Source: Nannobrachium achirus (taxonomy: Eukaryota; Chordata; Actinopteri; Myctophiformes; Myctophidae). From it: a stretch of DNA of 64,000 nt. Both the position numbers and the translations under genes were made by a program. The notes under the pieces are model-generated. The model did no database searches. It saw only the letters and a program-made list of their open reading frames with translations, and was not told the DNA's origin. The stretch is from NCBI GenBank assembly GCA_963921795.1, contig OY997653.1, positions 20,224,346 to 20,288,345 on the forward strand. Direction: 5' to 3'. Shown piece after piece: positions 25,063-36,966 of this stretch (position 1 is the first letter of the stretch; every line of letters starts with the position of its first letter).

Positions 25063-27184
25063 AGAGAGAGAAACTTGTCAGTGGTGGAAAAAAGTACTCA
25101 AATGTTTTACCTAAGTAAAAGTATCAATACTGCAATGTAGAAATAATAGTAACAGTCCAGAATTCAAAATGTACTTGAAAGTATGAATGTGTTGACATCA
25201 AAATGTACTTCTCATCTCTGGATGTCCTGGAGCAACGTAGTTTACTGGATCGTTGTTTTTTTTGTGACAATCCAAAGTAATCTTGTCTTCCTGTTATTCC
25301 AAACCGTGTTGATTTTGACAGCAAATTTGGATTTAGTTTTTATCATATCTTTTTAAAACGTAATTTTAGTTTTAGTCATGTTTTTGCCATTTTAAAATGC
25401 TTTAGTTTTAGTCTAGTTTTAGTCGACTGAATATCGCAAGAGTTTTGTCGAATAAATCTACAGTTGATTTTGTCGACAAAAAGATCCTTCGGACAGGCCT
25501 TAATGGGCGATTTTACTCTCGGTTTGCGTGCTGAAAACAGTGCAACACCCGAGCGCAGCCAAACATAAAATGACATGTCTTTAATTCTACTGGATCTCTT
25601 CTCCACTGGTCCCTCCGTAACATTTTAGTCTAGTTTTTATTTGTTGACGAAATTGTCAATATATTTAGTCTTAGTTTAGTCATAATAGCTTGTTTCGTTT
25701 TTATTAGGTTTGTGTCAGTGAGAAAAGGTCATAGGCATAGTTTTAATTGACGAAAACACCCGTAAATTCCAAAAACTGTATCTCATGTCTCTTTTTCACT
25801 CCGTCTCTCTCTCGTCCAGGCAGCTCGGTGGGTCCAGCTGAGTGCTGCTTCAAGTTTTACACCAAACGACTGCCTAAGAACAACGTGGTGACTTACCAGA
25901 ACACTCACATTCACTGTACTACGCGTGCCACTGTGTGAGTATTACGTTAGTTGAAATATGATTATTTTGAGGGTCGTGGCCTGAAAAAGGTTGAGAAGAG
26001 AGCATTCTACATTTTGGTGCATTTTAAGACATGATTGAGCGGAATTTTAGGTCACAGGTCAGATCTGGTGTTGTGCCCTTGGGCGTCTCTCTGCACTTAA
26101 GACTTGGAATCGTGTCACTTTTAGATTGTAGATTAGATCAGATTAGTTTTGGTCAGTGAAAACAAAGGTAGTTGACGAAATCAACACTGGATTGGATGAA
26201 CGGTTCTCGAGATAGCCTATAGGCCTATGTGAAGGACAGTCAGACAGAGAGACAGACAGACGAGACATATGTACACTGTATACAGACATTACAAACAGAG
26301 GTTCATGGAATGAGATGAAAGAGAGATGCCACGAGTTTAAACCAGATTCATAGGATTAGCTGTAACTTGAGCTACCCATTTTATAAACGGTTAAAAGTTC
26401 AGATAACACGCTTAGTTTGACAGCTAATCAGTACTAATCATCATTTATCCCATCATGATAAAACCCAAAAAATACACTGTCAGTGGAGTAAAGTACTTAT
26501 ACTGTACTTAAGTAAAAGTTTGAAGGTATTTGTAATTTATTTGAGTATTTCCAATTTCCAATACTTTTACTTCCTTCTTGGTAGTTTGGTGTGACCGTAT
26601 AGCGTATACCCTAACAGAGTATTTCTACATTGTGTTGATCATTTTACCTAAAGGGGGCCTGTCACCTAAAGGGTTACTGTCACTTTAAGAATCATCTTAA
26701 AAAACAAGTTAATATTTTTATGATGTCATTGTGGGGATGCGCAATTATAAGCCAATCAAAGTAATTGTAGCCTGACTGTATTTACTTACTTACTGTTCTG
26801 GTCAGCTGTTGTTGGGGGGCGAGGGGCAGATTACACTATGACATGAGCTTCAGACTGTTTCAGACCTTTTTCAGAGAAGCTCATGACACAGTGTAATGAC
26901 ACAGTGTAATCTGCCCCTCAGCCCCTTTAGGTGACAGTACCCCTCTAAGTATAACATTTGCGTACTTCCATATTTCCACCACTGCACATGCACTGCAGTG
27001 TCCGTCCGTGACCCCAATGAGGTGTGAAGAAATAACATTTAAAAACTCTGTCTGTTCCAGGTTCACAATGAAGAACGGGGCCAAGCTCTGTGTCGACCTG
27101 GCTCAGAAATGGGTCCAGACCATCATCTCCTACATGGAGTCCAGACCAGGGACGTGCAGAGATTGTCAGAGAGGCAAGGGCTGA
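24654..27184 (+). CDS. CC chemokine gene C (3 exons, 103 aa, six-cysteine variant)
   Basis: Coding exons are 24654-24726, 25820-25934 and 27061-27184 (312 nt, 103 residues plus stop). The signal peptide starts MMKVPVILVVC and ends at VLA22. The CC pair is Cys33-Cys34, with Cys57 and Cys73, followed by FTMKNGAK and the WVQTII helix. Residues 92-103 (PGTCRDCQRGKG) and the stop are encoded by the terminal sequence of a mobile element beginning with CAGGGACGTGCA at 27147. This adds Cys95 and Cys98, giving six mature cysteines. Some known CC chemokines carry an extra C-terminal pair, but here it comes from a transposon. The usual upstream block of the other paralogs is missing; an element of the same family ends about 150 bp before the ATG. 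The ancestral 3' UTR is not clearly recovered downstream, so the poly(A) site is uncertain. Confidence 0.87.
25014..25060. repeat. (GT)n microsatellite, gene C intron 1
   Basis: Pure GT run. The AAGTA-rich repeat follows (25080-25215). Confidence 0.95.
26480..26990. repeat. AAGTA-rich repeat with nested foldback, gene C intron 2
   Basis: It opens GTCAGTGGAGTAAAGTACTT and ends TACTTCCATATTTCCACCACTG. Within it GAGGGGCAGATTACAC pairs with GTGTAATCTGCCCCTC (about 26819 and 26905). Confidence 0.6.
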
Positions 27185-28000
27185 AATTTCTTAAAGGGCC
27201 TTTTGGTGGAAATATCGAAAATAGCTGACCTCCGCGTTGTGAGCTTGGAGGTCGGCTATTTTCGTTGAGTGATACCACACTGAACCAAGCATAATCAAGT
27301 CAATAGAGGGTATGCGTGTGACATCACTGTTGCTGGAAGTTACGTGGGAGCACCTACTGAGTGGCAAAAAACTAATTTATGCCATTGACAGCAATGATTG
27401 TATTAAACAAAGTTAACTCACCAACGTTGCGGCTGTACTGAAAGCTTGAATTATCCTCTTTCTATCTGCAAAGTTTTTGTTTTCATAAAAATCCACCATA
27501 GGCATGTTATGAGCTACTTTCTGTCAAGACATTCTGTGCAGGTTTTTATTTTTTCCAAGTGTCAGAGTTTGGAAGCACTCGTTTTCAACAACACAACATC
27601 CTGCTGCCTCCTGCATTATGTGCAATTTAGAAACAGGTGGTATGCAGGGCCGTTAAGTGATTTGCAACTAGCACTTCCAAACTCCAATGCTCCAAGCTGC
27701 TCAATGTTTTGCCACTCAGTCTAGATTAGGGGGGCGGGTCCCAGTGGACGTGCATACCCTCTATACTGGAGATGTGGCGCGTAACGGCATGGATTTCTGC
27801 ACAGAGGGCAATTCTTTCAACATAAGCATTCAAGTTCAGGAGAGTTTGGACATTAAGGCAATTCTCTTGAATGCTGCCTTCTGGTATGGCATGGAAAGGA
27901 GGCATTTACATTTCTTTCACCATAGTGACAACTGCATTCATGGTCAGGAGAGGGCCCTTATGAGTCCATATGGTTTAATAGTACGCTCTCAAGAGTTAAA
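27147..28000 (+). mobile_element. ACGTGCA-ended element inserted in gene C exon 3
   Basis: It starts with CAGGGACGTGCAGAGATT directly after the TCC AGA codons of gene C, then AAGGGCCTTTTGGTGGAAAT and a hairpin (27216-27264) with the variant arm GACCTCC / GGAGGTC. The body resumes after a nested element (27306-27765) and runs to about GGAGAGGGCCCTTATG. The right end is not sharply defined. Confidence 0.7.
27306..27765. mobile_element. Nested element with GAGGGTATGC ends
   Basis: GAGGGTATGCGTG at the left and CGTGCATACCCTC at the right are inverted. The flanking TA is compatible with a Tc1/mariner-type target. The interior resembles 44673-45332. Confidence 0.6.
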
Positions 28001-28385
28001 GATCTTTAGCTGGGGTCCTGGGGACCACCTGGAACCCCCTCTCAAGGACCACTAGTTTACTGTACATCTCTTTATTTTTTTTTTTTATTATTATTATTTT
28101 TATTTTACTTACTTATATTATGATGTTTTTGCATATAACTGTATTTTATTGTTTGTCTGTAAATGTCTGGATGAATTAAATACACCGGACCTTAATAGAA
28201 ACAAGCCCAGGGCTTATTTGGGTTCAGTGGTGAAAAACAGTACTCAATTGTTTTAATTAAGTATCAATACTGCAATGTTGAAATAGATGTTACAAGTAAA
28301 ATTCGGAATTCAACATTATAAAAGTACAAAAGTATTGGCTTAAAAATGCACTTAAAGTACCGAAGGTAGAAAGTACCCATTATCC

Positions 28386-28870
28386 CAGTGTTTCTCAAAT
28401 GGGTGACGTGTACCCCTAGGGGTACACAGAGGTACTGCAGGGGGTACTCCAGAAATCGCCCAAAAAATAAAAATAAAAGTATAAATCATGCTAATATTGT
28501 TCATAGGGTCATTAATGATTATATATTGTTTTGACTACAATTGAAATTAGGAGGGGAAAAACATGTACTATTATGTTTAATGATGACACATGGCGAAACT
28601 TGATATGAGCCTGAGTTTCTAACGTGTTTTAAAGTTGTTTGAATGTATTGAAGTTATTGACATGAAAACTGTTTGAGACTCTTTCACCCCATCTCTTATC
28701 TGTGATTTTATATTCTTGAAATGGGGGGTTATCATAGCATCATATACCACTATTTATTTATATTTTAATTACAGTTTATAAGCAAGATGTTGTTGCCGCG
28801 TAAAGGGGGTACTTGGATTCAGACATCAGGAAAAGTAGGTACTCAAGCAAAAAAAGATTGAGAAACACTG
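28386..28870. mobile_element. 485-bp hAT-like element
   Basis: Ends CAGTGTTTCTCAAAT and TTGAGAAACACTG are inverted and flanked by perfect CATTATCC duplications. 28871-29560 shows only AT-rich sequence and a lone hairpin arm. Confidence 0.88.
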
Positions 28871-29564
28871 CATTATCCCGTTTCAAGTTTTCAAAGACAA
28901 TCTTTTGAAAATAGCCGATCTACAACCCAGTACTTGTTTGTGTTCTCCTTTTAGCATTCTTTTATATAAATCTGTGCCACACCGTGCCTTTTGTTTAATG
29001 CAATGCAATAAATAAATATATAAAAAACTGTTATTAAGTATTCAATCAATAAAACTAATAAAAACTGTTGATAAAGCTTTCAATGAATAAATATATAAAA
29101 TCCTTCGGCCTGGCAGAGACAAGACTATTATTTAATTATTTGACGTCTCCGGGTTTCACAGAGCTGTCTAATACCTGTCTAAGGGCACGGTACCAAAGTA
29201 TGGTTGCCAGCTGCATGATAAGTCCCCCACAAAACTGGGAAAAGTGATGACTCGTCACAAAACCATAGTTTTGTGGGGCCGTTTTTATCCCAAGGAATGT
29301 TTTTCGTGCAAAACAAATGCTTGGAATGGATTCAGAATCATGAAAAAAAACCTTGTTTGACCCCTCGCATGCTACTTAAGCAGATTTGTTTTTTGAATTA
29401 TTTTCCTATAGGCTATATATAGTAAAGTCAATGGGACCCCATTTGATTGGCTCCCACAAAGTTTCCCAAGGGAGTTGGGTTGGAACAAATTCAGAGGTAA
29501 TAGTAGACACCTTTATGAACACATTTGTGAAGAAAGCTATTGATAAGCATTTAGTTCCCGGATT

Positions 29565-29800
29565 GGTCAAAGATGGAGTTTGCATGTTCTCCCCGTGTCT
29601 CCTAGGGTTGATACCCTCACAAAACCATGCAGTAATCCTGGTCTCAATGATGCCTCCCCCTGGCCAGCCGGGGCACCTGATGGAGGGGAAAGGAACTGGT
29701 TGGAATAACGTGTTCCTTCCACGCGCTACGTCCATCCCGGGGAAATACCCCCCTGTCAGGTGAAAAGAAACAACTTGGACTACTCATGCATTGAAGGAAG
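29565..29800 (+). repeat. SINE-like body without its tRNA head
   Basis: TGCATGTTCTCCCCGTGTCT, CTCCCCCTGGCCAGCCGGGG and CGTGTTCCTTCCACGCGCTA match 33875-34378 in the opposite orientation. The open frames here are chance. Confidence 0.6.
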
Positions 29801-30019
29801 CATGAGGTCAGTCCGTTGTCTCCCCAGGCGCGGCAGAGGGAGAGCAGAGCCCAGGATTACATAGGCAATGCTGCCAATGCTTTTCAATGGGAACAGAGCA
29901 TATTTCTATATTATCATTGCAGTCATAGTTGCAACAGGGCGCACGTACGGTTAAGTTAACCTAAATGTCATTGGGTGGAACACTTTGTAGTTTTTGCTTC
30001 TTCATATAGACCAGAAAAA

Positions 30020-30087
<68 letters not shown>

Positions 30088-30088
30088 C
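30020..30088. repeat. (GT)n(GA)n microsatellite
   Basis: GT run followed directly by a GA run. Confidence 0.95.
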
Positions 30089-30167
30089 AGTGCGTGCGTG
30101 TCTGCGCGCGAGACCATATATTTGCAAAGCTTGTGGGAGGTTTTTAGTCCAGTATGTGGTATTTATT

Positions 30168-30500
30168 GGTGAGCTTGGAGGTCGGCTATTTTCAGTGCTT
30201 GATACCACACTAAACTAAGCATAATCAAGTGAATACTGGAGATGTGTCGTAATGGCATGTATTTCTACACAGAGAGGGCAATTCTTTCAACATAAGATGC
30301 TGCATTCAAGTTCAGGAGAGTTTGGACAAGGCAATTCTCTTGAGTGCTGCCTACAGGTATGGCATGTATGGGGGCATTTGCATTTCTTTCACCATAGTAA
30401 AAACAGCATCCATGGTCTGGAGAGGGCACCTTTTACAGACAGATAAAAGGGCAGGGGCTCAAGCCCCCTTTGATGTCAATGTGTGCATGTGCCTGCCCCA
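30168..30500 (+). repeat. ACGTGCA-family fragment
   Basis: GAGCTTGGAGGTCGGCTATT, ATAATCAAGTGAATACTGGAG and GATAAAAGGGCAGGGGCTCAAG match the family body. Confidence 0.65.
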
Positions 30501-30627
30501 CAACTCCTCTCAGTCTCAGCTCTGTAAACTGTTTATGGGAGTTTGTACACAAGTGGTCGTAAACAAAACGTGTCTCTCGAGAACTTGTAACTTTCGTTTT
30601 TCACACACAGTTTCACAGGCCCAAAAT

Positions 30628-30945
30628 GACATTTAACCTTTGCACTGTTTTGTGCTAGCGGGTTAAAGCAGCGCTATGTAACTTTCATCTTCTACCGCGG
30701 ATCTGAACCCGTTGAACCTTGAACCATCAGGTCAAAAACCGTGTCAGGACCACGTGTCTTAGTGACCTTTGACACGACCAGCAGCCATTGTTATATTAGG
30801 CCTATAGCATACTCTACCATACAGATTGGACATATTTTAAATGTATTCATTAAAAAAGTGAGGCTTTAACTCAATCAAATACACAAAGAACGATGAATAT
30901 CATATAGATTTCTTTAGCTTATTATTATATTTTTTTACCTCAGCT
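30628..30945. repeat. Direct repeat, copy 1
   Basis: TTAAAGCAGCGCTATGTAAC and the following 300 bp recur at 32225-32545 around orphan exon D. Confidence 0.8.
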
Positions 30946-31053
30946 TAACAATTATGCAATGCTATAAATGACATTTCTTTTGGTTCGATACTTGGGGGAC
31001 GTGTGTGTGTGTGTGCGAGCATGCGTGAGTGAGTGCATGTGTGCACGCGCACG

Positions 31054-31268
<215 letters not shown>

Positions 31269-31305
31269 TTATGAGTGTAGGCCTACAAACACCACTCAGC
31301 CTTAA

Positions 31306-31754
31306 AGGACAACTTTGTTTTTTTTACAACAAGGTTCATATTTTAGATTGTAATTAGAGAAAAGAAAAAGTGAGTGTTAAAATGTTTTCATTTGCTTCGT
31401 TCTATTCGCATAGAACGCATTTACCGTGCTAAAATATGGGGCATGCGTACAAGTGGCTAAATATGTCTTTTTAGACACCATAAGCCAGCAGTTTGTTTAT
31501 TGCTATTTACAGTAACATTTCTAGCCCCCATAAGTCACATCCAACCATGAAAGGTTGCGTTGTATCTTGGGAATGGGCTTATTCTGCGTAAAATAACATA
31601 TTTAGCCACTTGTAGGCATGACCCCAACCACTGAAATAAGAATCTCTAAAACAATAGAAAGAAAGAAATGAAATCATTTTAACACTCATCTTTTATATTC
31701 TTTAATTACAATCTAAAATAGGAACTCTTGTTGTAAAAAAACTAAAGTTGCCCT
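31306..31754. mobile_element. 449-bp foldback MITE flanked by TTAA
   Basis: Arms starting AGGACAACTTTGTTTTTTTT pair with the right end (AAAGTTGCCCT) over roughly 80 bp with mismatches, and TTAA lies on each side. Partial copies are at 24763 and 50393. It splits the CTCAGCTTTCTG motif upstream of orphan exon D. Confidence 0.8.
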
Positions 31755-31898
31755 TTAAAGCTTTCTGATAAACAATGACCATGCACAGTAGTTTCCTTCC
31801 TTCTATATACTCCCCCTTTTCCTTTTTGGAAGGATATAAACTGTCAAAGAGTGAAACGGATACAACTGCAACCATTATTCATAATAATCCTAATCCTG

Positions 31899-31977
31899 AT
31901 GAGGATGGAGAAGGTAGCAGTTATTCTAGTGGTCTGCATGCTGCTGTTCTCATCTCTGGATGTCCTGGCACAACGAA
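31899..31977 (+). pseudogene. Orphan chemokine exon 1 (copy D) with intact donor
   Basis: ATG AGG ATG GAG opens a signal peptide (VAVILVVCMLLFSSLDVLAQ) ending in phase 1 at a GTAAGT donor at 31978. A TATAAA box lies at 31835, about 65 bp upstream. No matching exon 2 (the ECCF motif) or exon 3 (FTMKNG) occurs before gene E. It is either the remnant of a deleted gene or an alternative first exon for gene E, whose exon 2 is 7 kb away and in compatible phase. Its upstream block is split by a TTAA-flanked foldback element, which favours decay. Confidence 0.75.
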
Positions 31978-32224
31978 GTAAGTCTACACTACAGGATTGT
32001 CTGGTTTTAATCATACTCTTGCTCTTATCAATTCAAGGGAGTTTTATTGGCATGAGAAATCATACGTTTACATTGCCAAAGCATGTGTCAAAATATAATT
32101 AAAACAGTTGAAAATGGGGAATTTACCGTATATACAGATATGACTGGTGTCGAAGGCGCACGTGCAAGACACCAGTCATGTCGCCATACCTTAGCAACAG
32201 GCTTGATGAATTTATTTTAAGAAG

Positions 32225-32545
32225 TACATTTAACCTTTGCACTGTTTTGTGCAAGCGGGTTAAAGCAGCGCTATGTAACTTTCATCTTCTACCGCGGATC
32301 TGAACCCGGTGAACCTTGAACCATCAGGTCAAAATCCGTGTCAGGACCACGTGTCTTAGTGAGACATGACCTTTGACACAACCACCACCCATTGTTATAT
32401 TAGGCCTACAGTACATACTCTAGCATATAGATTGGTCATATTTTATATGTATTCATTACAGAAAAGTGAGGCTTTAACTCAGCCACAAATACACAAAGAA
32501 CAATGAATATCATAGAGATTTCATCTGCTTATTATAATTTATTGT
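32225..32545. repeat. Direct repeat, copy 2
   Basis: Matches 30628-30945 with small differences. A hairpin related to that of gene A intron 1 lies just before it (32140-32205). Confidence 0.8.
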
Positions 32546-32744
32546 AAGTAGTGCATTTTTTTCTTCCCTGTAGCCAAGGTATATGGCAGCTAGCTACCTT
32601 GCCATACCCAATTGACGCCTCTGCTTCCAATATTTTATAATAAACTTTTTTCTTGATTATGCCCTTTGTAATTTGATTTGTTTATAGCAGGATACCTTTG
32701 TCCACCGCTTGTACACAGCAGCATCATTTGCTAGATATTTGATA

Positions 32745-32900
32745 AAGTGCATCATGTCTGTTCAGTGCATTCAGGATGTGTTGCTACCATAAGTGCATAA
32801 TCACCAGCTCTCAGCTTTCTGTTCTCACCACAAACACAAACATCGACCACATTTTGTTTCCTTGATTCTAGGTAAGCTACTCCCCGCCCCCCAACACACA
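32745..32900 (+). promoter_or_regulatory. Orphan chemokine upstream block
   Basis: It matches the gene E block closely (CAGTGCATTCAGGATG, CTCAGCTTTCTGTTCTCACC, TTTGTTTCCTTGATTCTAG, then CTACTCCCCGCCCC). No signal-peptide exon follows; from about 32935 the sequence becomes an unrelated G-rich repeat. It is probably a remnant of a lost gene. Confidence 0.6.
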
Positions 32901-32934
32901 AGCCCTGGTTCCAGGGCTTAATGGAGAGTATCAT

Positions 32935-33360
32935 GCAGCGGGCGGCTCCAGAGAATTGGGACTGGGGGGGCTATGGGGGGGCTGGCTTTTTTAGAGCAGG
33001 GGCTAATTAATTTTTGCAACAAACAATAATGAATTGAGTTGTAATATGACAAACGAGATTTCTACGCTTAGGGTATGGATAACTGAACAGACCAGATCAC
33101 TGGCAGATGCTAGGTCCAAATTCGAGGAATGTCGGATAGGGTTTTTGTGAGGCTGAAGATACTTTCCAGCATAAAAAGTAAGATTTTATAGTATGGTTTA
33201 GTACGTAGAAGTCAGTCAATTGTCTTTCACATATTCATATACATTTTATTTATTTATTCCTTAAATATTTTTCATCACAATTGGGTTTGTGGGGAGGGGG
33301 TGCTAAGCTTTCACCAGGGGGGGCTAAAGCCCACTCTAGCCCCCCCCCCCTGGAGCCACG
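32935..33360. repeat. G/C-run bounded repeat
   Basis: GCGGCTCCAGAGAATTGGG at the left and CCCCCTGGAGCCACG at the right are roughly inverted. 33361-33870 shows nothing recognisable. Confidence 0.4.
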
Positions 33361-33874
33361 TACTGTACTCTACAGTGGTTAGATCTGATAGGGAGGAGCA
33401 GCATTCCCCGCTAATCTAAACGTACATCACAGGACCAGCCAGGAACCAGGAGCCCTCAGAGCAGCTAGCCCTGCAGAGGGACCTGCAGGTTAAGAGGGTT
33501 AGAAGTTGGTGTCTCTGATAAGGGATGGGAACCATAGATATAACAACCTCCTACTGTAGATACCTCACATCAGGCCTGGGATTTCGTCATTTTAGGGGCA
33601 AGGCCACTTGGCCTTTGGTGTTGTCCATTTTTTTAGGGCACAAAGGCCAAATGCCAGGGCAGGAAGGCCATCAAATAAAACACGATTTTAGTCCATTGAA
33701 AGAATTAGTTGAATTTAAGGGTTAGGGATGATAATCATCTGCAGTGAAATTGATAAATGATGGTATGGTTACAATCTGATCCATGTTCAGCCCTGCACCA
33801 ATCAAAATCACTGGATTGGTTTAAAGATGGGGACTCAGGGGAGTGAATATATCAGAATCTCTTTCTTTAAATTT

Positions 33875-34378
33875 TTATCCCACGATTTTTGTAACCCATT
33901 TTTTCACCCGGTGCCAATTGCCTAAGCTGTGATCCTGGGCTACTCTCCCTCTGCCAACCTGGGGAGGGCCCCGAACTGAGCTCATGCTTCCTTCAATGCA
34001 TGAGGAGTGAGCAGGCCGCTTCTTATCACCTGACAGGGGGAGCTTCCCCGGTTGGACGTAGCGCGTGGAAGGAACACGTTATTCCAACCAGTTCCATTCC
34101 CCTCCATCAGGCGCCCTGGCTGGCCAGGGGGAGGCTTTATAGAGACCAGGATTACTGCATGTTTTTGTGAGGGTATCTACCCTATAGGAGACACGGGGAG
34201 AACATGCAAACTCCACACAGAAAGGCCCTTTTGCCAACCCCACCTAGGGTGTGGGCACTGATGACGCGGAGGAGGGAACACGCCCCCAGCACCCACAGTG
34301 TCCCCCGGCGGGAATCGAACCCAGGACTTTCTAGCTGTGAGGCGACAGCACTACTGACTGCGCCACCGTGCCCCCTAA
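33875..34378 (-). repeat. tRNA-derived SINE
   Basis: Read on the minus strand it opens GGCACGGTGGCGCAGTCAGT (A box) and contains GGGTTCGATTCCCG (B box), then TGTGGAGTTTGCATGTTCTC. The head lies at 34310-34378. Confidence 0.65.
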
Positions 34379-34843
34379 TATATCAGAATCTCAACAAAAG
34401 ACAATGTTACACATATTGACAAGAGAGAGACAGAGGAGAAAGTGGTTCAGTCAGCTGGGGCATTAAGGCCACTGTGGCCTCAGGTCATGCCATATTGGTT
34501 TGAGGGGCCTCACATACTCGCCACTGCAGTTCAATTGAGCGACCTGTAAAAAAAAGGGAAGGCGGAAAGTAGTCAGTAGTAGACTACTGGCCAATCACAG
34601 CGTATCTTTTCCGGGACTTCGATTCTATTCAAAGGAACTTTATTGGCATGAGGAAACAAACGTTTACATTGCCAAAGCACGTGAAGTGCCTCTGGGAAAG
34701 AGGGAGACTCTGATTAGCTTGTGATGCACGCTGAAGCGTGCTTCAGAAATTCCGGAAGCGTGACTTTCCCTGAAATGGCCCCCCGAGATACAGACGCCTC
34801 ATAGCCGGAGGAGGCGTCTATGACGGGGACGACCTATCTAGAG

Positions 34844-35249
34844 AACTGGTTCTCAACCTTTTCAGGCCGCGACCCACACAATTTAACTGGGGCCCCCAAA
34901 TAATCATATGTTAACTCGGGACCCCCCCACCCTGATGAGCACTAAGAGTTATTGATGCATTACATTTTGTATAACACGGTTCTATTCTGAAAATAGCAGA
35001 TCTGCATGCTCAGCATGTAGATCTGCTATTTTCACAATTTCTGCCTCTAATATTTGACAATTTGGCCAATGTTTAATTTGTCATTTTAGAGGTATTAAAA
35101 AGTCCTTAAATTGTCACTTTAGAAATGTGTTTTTTTTTTTTTTTTTTTTTTACTGTTGGGTGAGAAAACAATGTTGCACAGTGAGTTAATTATGATCTGG
35201 GGACCCCCCAAAATAATTTGGGGAACGACCCACAGGTTGAGAACCACTG
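34844..35249. mobile_element. 406-bp hAT-like element
   Basis: Ends ACTGGTTCTCAACC and GGTTGAGAACCACTG are flanked by perfect ATCTAGAG duplications. A short hairpin (34989-35033) uses the variant arm GATCTGCATGCTC. Confidence 0.88.
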
Positions 35250-35659
35250 ATCTAGAGCACTGGTTCCCAAACAGTGGGTCAGGACCCATTTGGGGGTCGG
35301 GGATACCACAAGTATTTTGAGTTTTTGAGCTAAAACAAACAGGACCATGCAGGAGTGGAGAGAGAGCACAAGATAGCAGAGGTGGAAAAAGTACTACATT
35401 TTTTTACATAAGTAAAAGTATCAATACTGCAATATAGTAATACGCCGCTAGTGAACGGTCACACCAAACTACCCTATGAGAGTGGATTCCTGATTCAGTA
35501 AATTATCTTGCTTTGCAGTCATGATTGTGGTCAATGCAGAGCCTATGTAACAGCCAGCAGTGTACAGTCTTTGCACGTAGGGTTGAGTTCAATGTTATTG
35601 GGTGGAAGCACACACGGCACAGTACTATTTCCTTCTTAGGCCTATAGAAGACATGGGGT

Positions 35660-35699
35660 GTGTGCGTGTGTGTGTTTGCGTGTGTGTTTCCGTGTGTGT

Positions 35700-35775
<76 letters not shown>
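35660..35775. repeat. (GT)n microsatellite
   Basis: A GTGTTTCC-interrupted then pure GT run. Confidence 0.95.
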
Positions 35776-35780
<5 letters not shown>

Positions 35781-36134
35781 CGTGTAGGAGCGTGGTGGTT
35801 TTGAAAAGTTCCTTTTGCTGCTGTGGTTTGAGTGTTGCAACAGCCCCCATACACTCACTCAGACTCTCTAAGCCTGTCAATTAGAACTACTAGATAAAAA
35901 GCCCCCTTCGGGGGTTTGCGTCCTTCCTACGCAAAAGCCCCCTGAGCAGGGGTAAGAAAGTAGATTAAAAGTCATTATCAGACCAAAATGTATTTGTTTT
36001 GTGCAGTGTTTTGTTTTGTTTATCCCCAAAATGACTGGGTGTCACAGGTTTTGTGGCAATTTGAAGCATCTGTAGAAATATGTGACATTTGTCATTTCTG
36101 TTTCTGTTTATAGTAGTCCCATATAGATTTACAT

Positions 36135-36966
36135 ATCGTCACTGTCGGGCAGAAACCTTGTATCTCCAAGTTTCAAGTTTGTACGTTTTTTCACCAAGTA
36201 AAGCCCTGCTTCATCATGCAAGGCTGTCGCACTAAAGTAGTGAAAACAGCCGATCTACAAGCACACAACGCCTCGCGGTGGTTGTGTGCTTGTTAGGGGT
36301 GTAACAATACATTTTAATAGCGATTCGATACATATCCCGATACATGGTTGACGATACGATACATGGACGATATTGGTTCATTCATGGCGATACGATACGA
36401 TTCGATTCAATGATTTAAAATCGATATAGTAACTATTTAGCAAAGAAATTAAATCTGTGTGAAAGGTGTGGATAGTACAGGTTTTTAAGGGAAACATGTA
36501 TTATTATGGATATAAATAAGTAAACACAGTGATTATCTGCCAAATACATGGACATTGTATATAAAAAAAAAAACTGCACCTTGACATGAACCCAGAGATT
36601 ACACACATTTATCGATAGACCAGTGTAGCTATTTGGAAAGGAAAAGTAATTAAACTCCTCCTTTAAATGTTTTCTTCTTAAAAATGCTAAATATAATGCA
36701 CAAGTGGGCAGTATCGATACAATCGATTCTTTGCACTGCCGATTCGATACGATACAAAATAAAACGATATGATTCGATTTTAGCTGTTTTCATTTCGATA
36801 TACTTCGATTTTTGAAGTTAAAAACGATATTTCGATACAGTTACTATATCGTTACACCCCTAGTGCTTGTAGATCGGCTATTTTCACTTGTTTAGTTCAT
36901 TTTTAAAATGATAAATACAAAACGGTCTTGGACACACAAGGTTTTCCACCCGACAACGACGATATA
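36135..36966. mobile_element. Element with ATATCGTC ends, interrupted by a hAT MITE
   Basis: ATATCGTCACTGTCGGGCAG and CCACCCGACAACGACGATAT are inverted. The inversion extends into the flanks (TCCCATATAGATTTACAT and complement). A 569-bp element sits in the middle of its hairpin. Confidence 0.7.
36294..36862. mobile_element. 569-bp hAT-type MITE, TAGGGGTGTAAC ends
   Basis: Perfect GTGCTTGT duplications flank inverted TAGGGGTGTAAC ends. The target is the right arm of the recurrent hairpin. It is the reverse-oriented relative of 18479-19043. Confidence 0.92.

Noticed and set aside
29386..29763. 125-codon frame with an opposite-strand partner
   Set aside because: Falls on a SINE-like repeat also present inverted at 33.9-34.4 kb.
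35896..35950. GCCCCCTTCGGGGG hairpin with T/A flanks resembling a bacterial terminator
   Set aside because: Isolated in eukaryotic intergenic DNA without a gene upstream; no sign of bacterial sequence.
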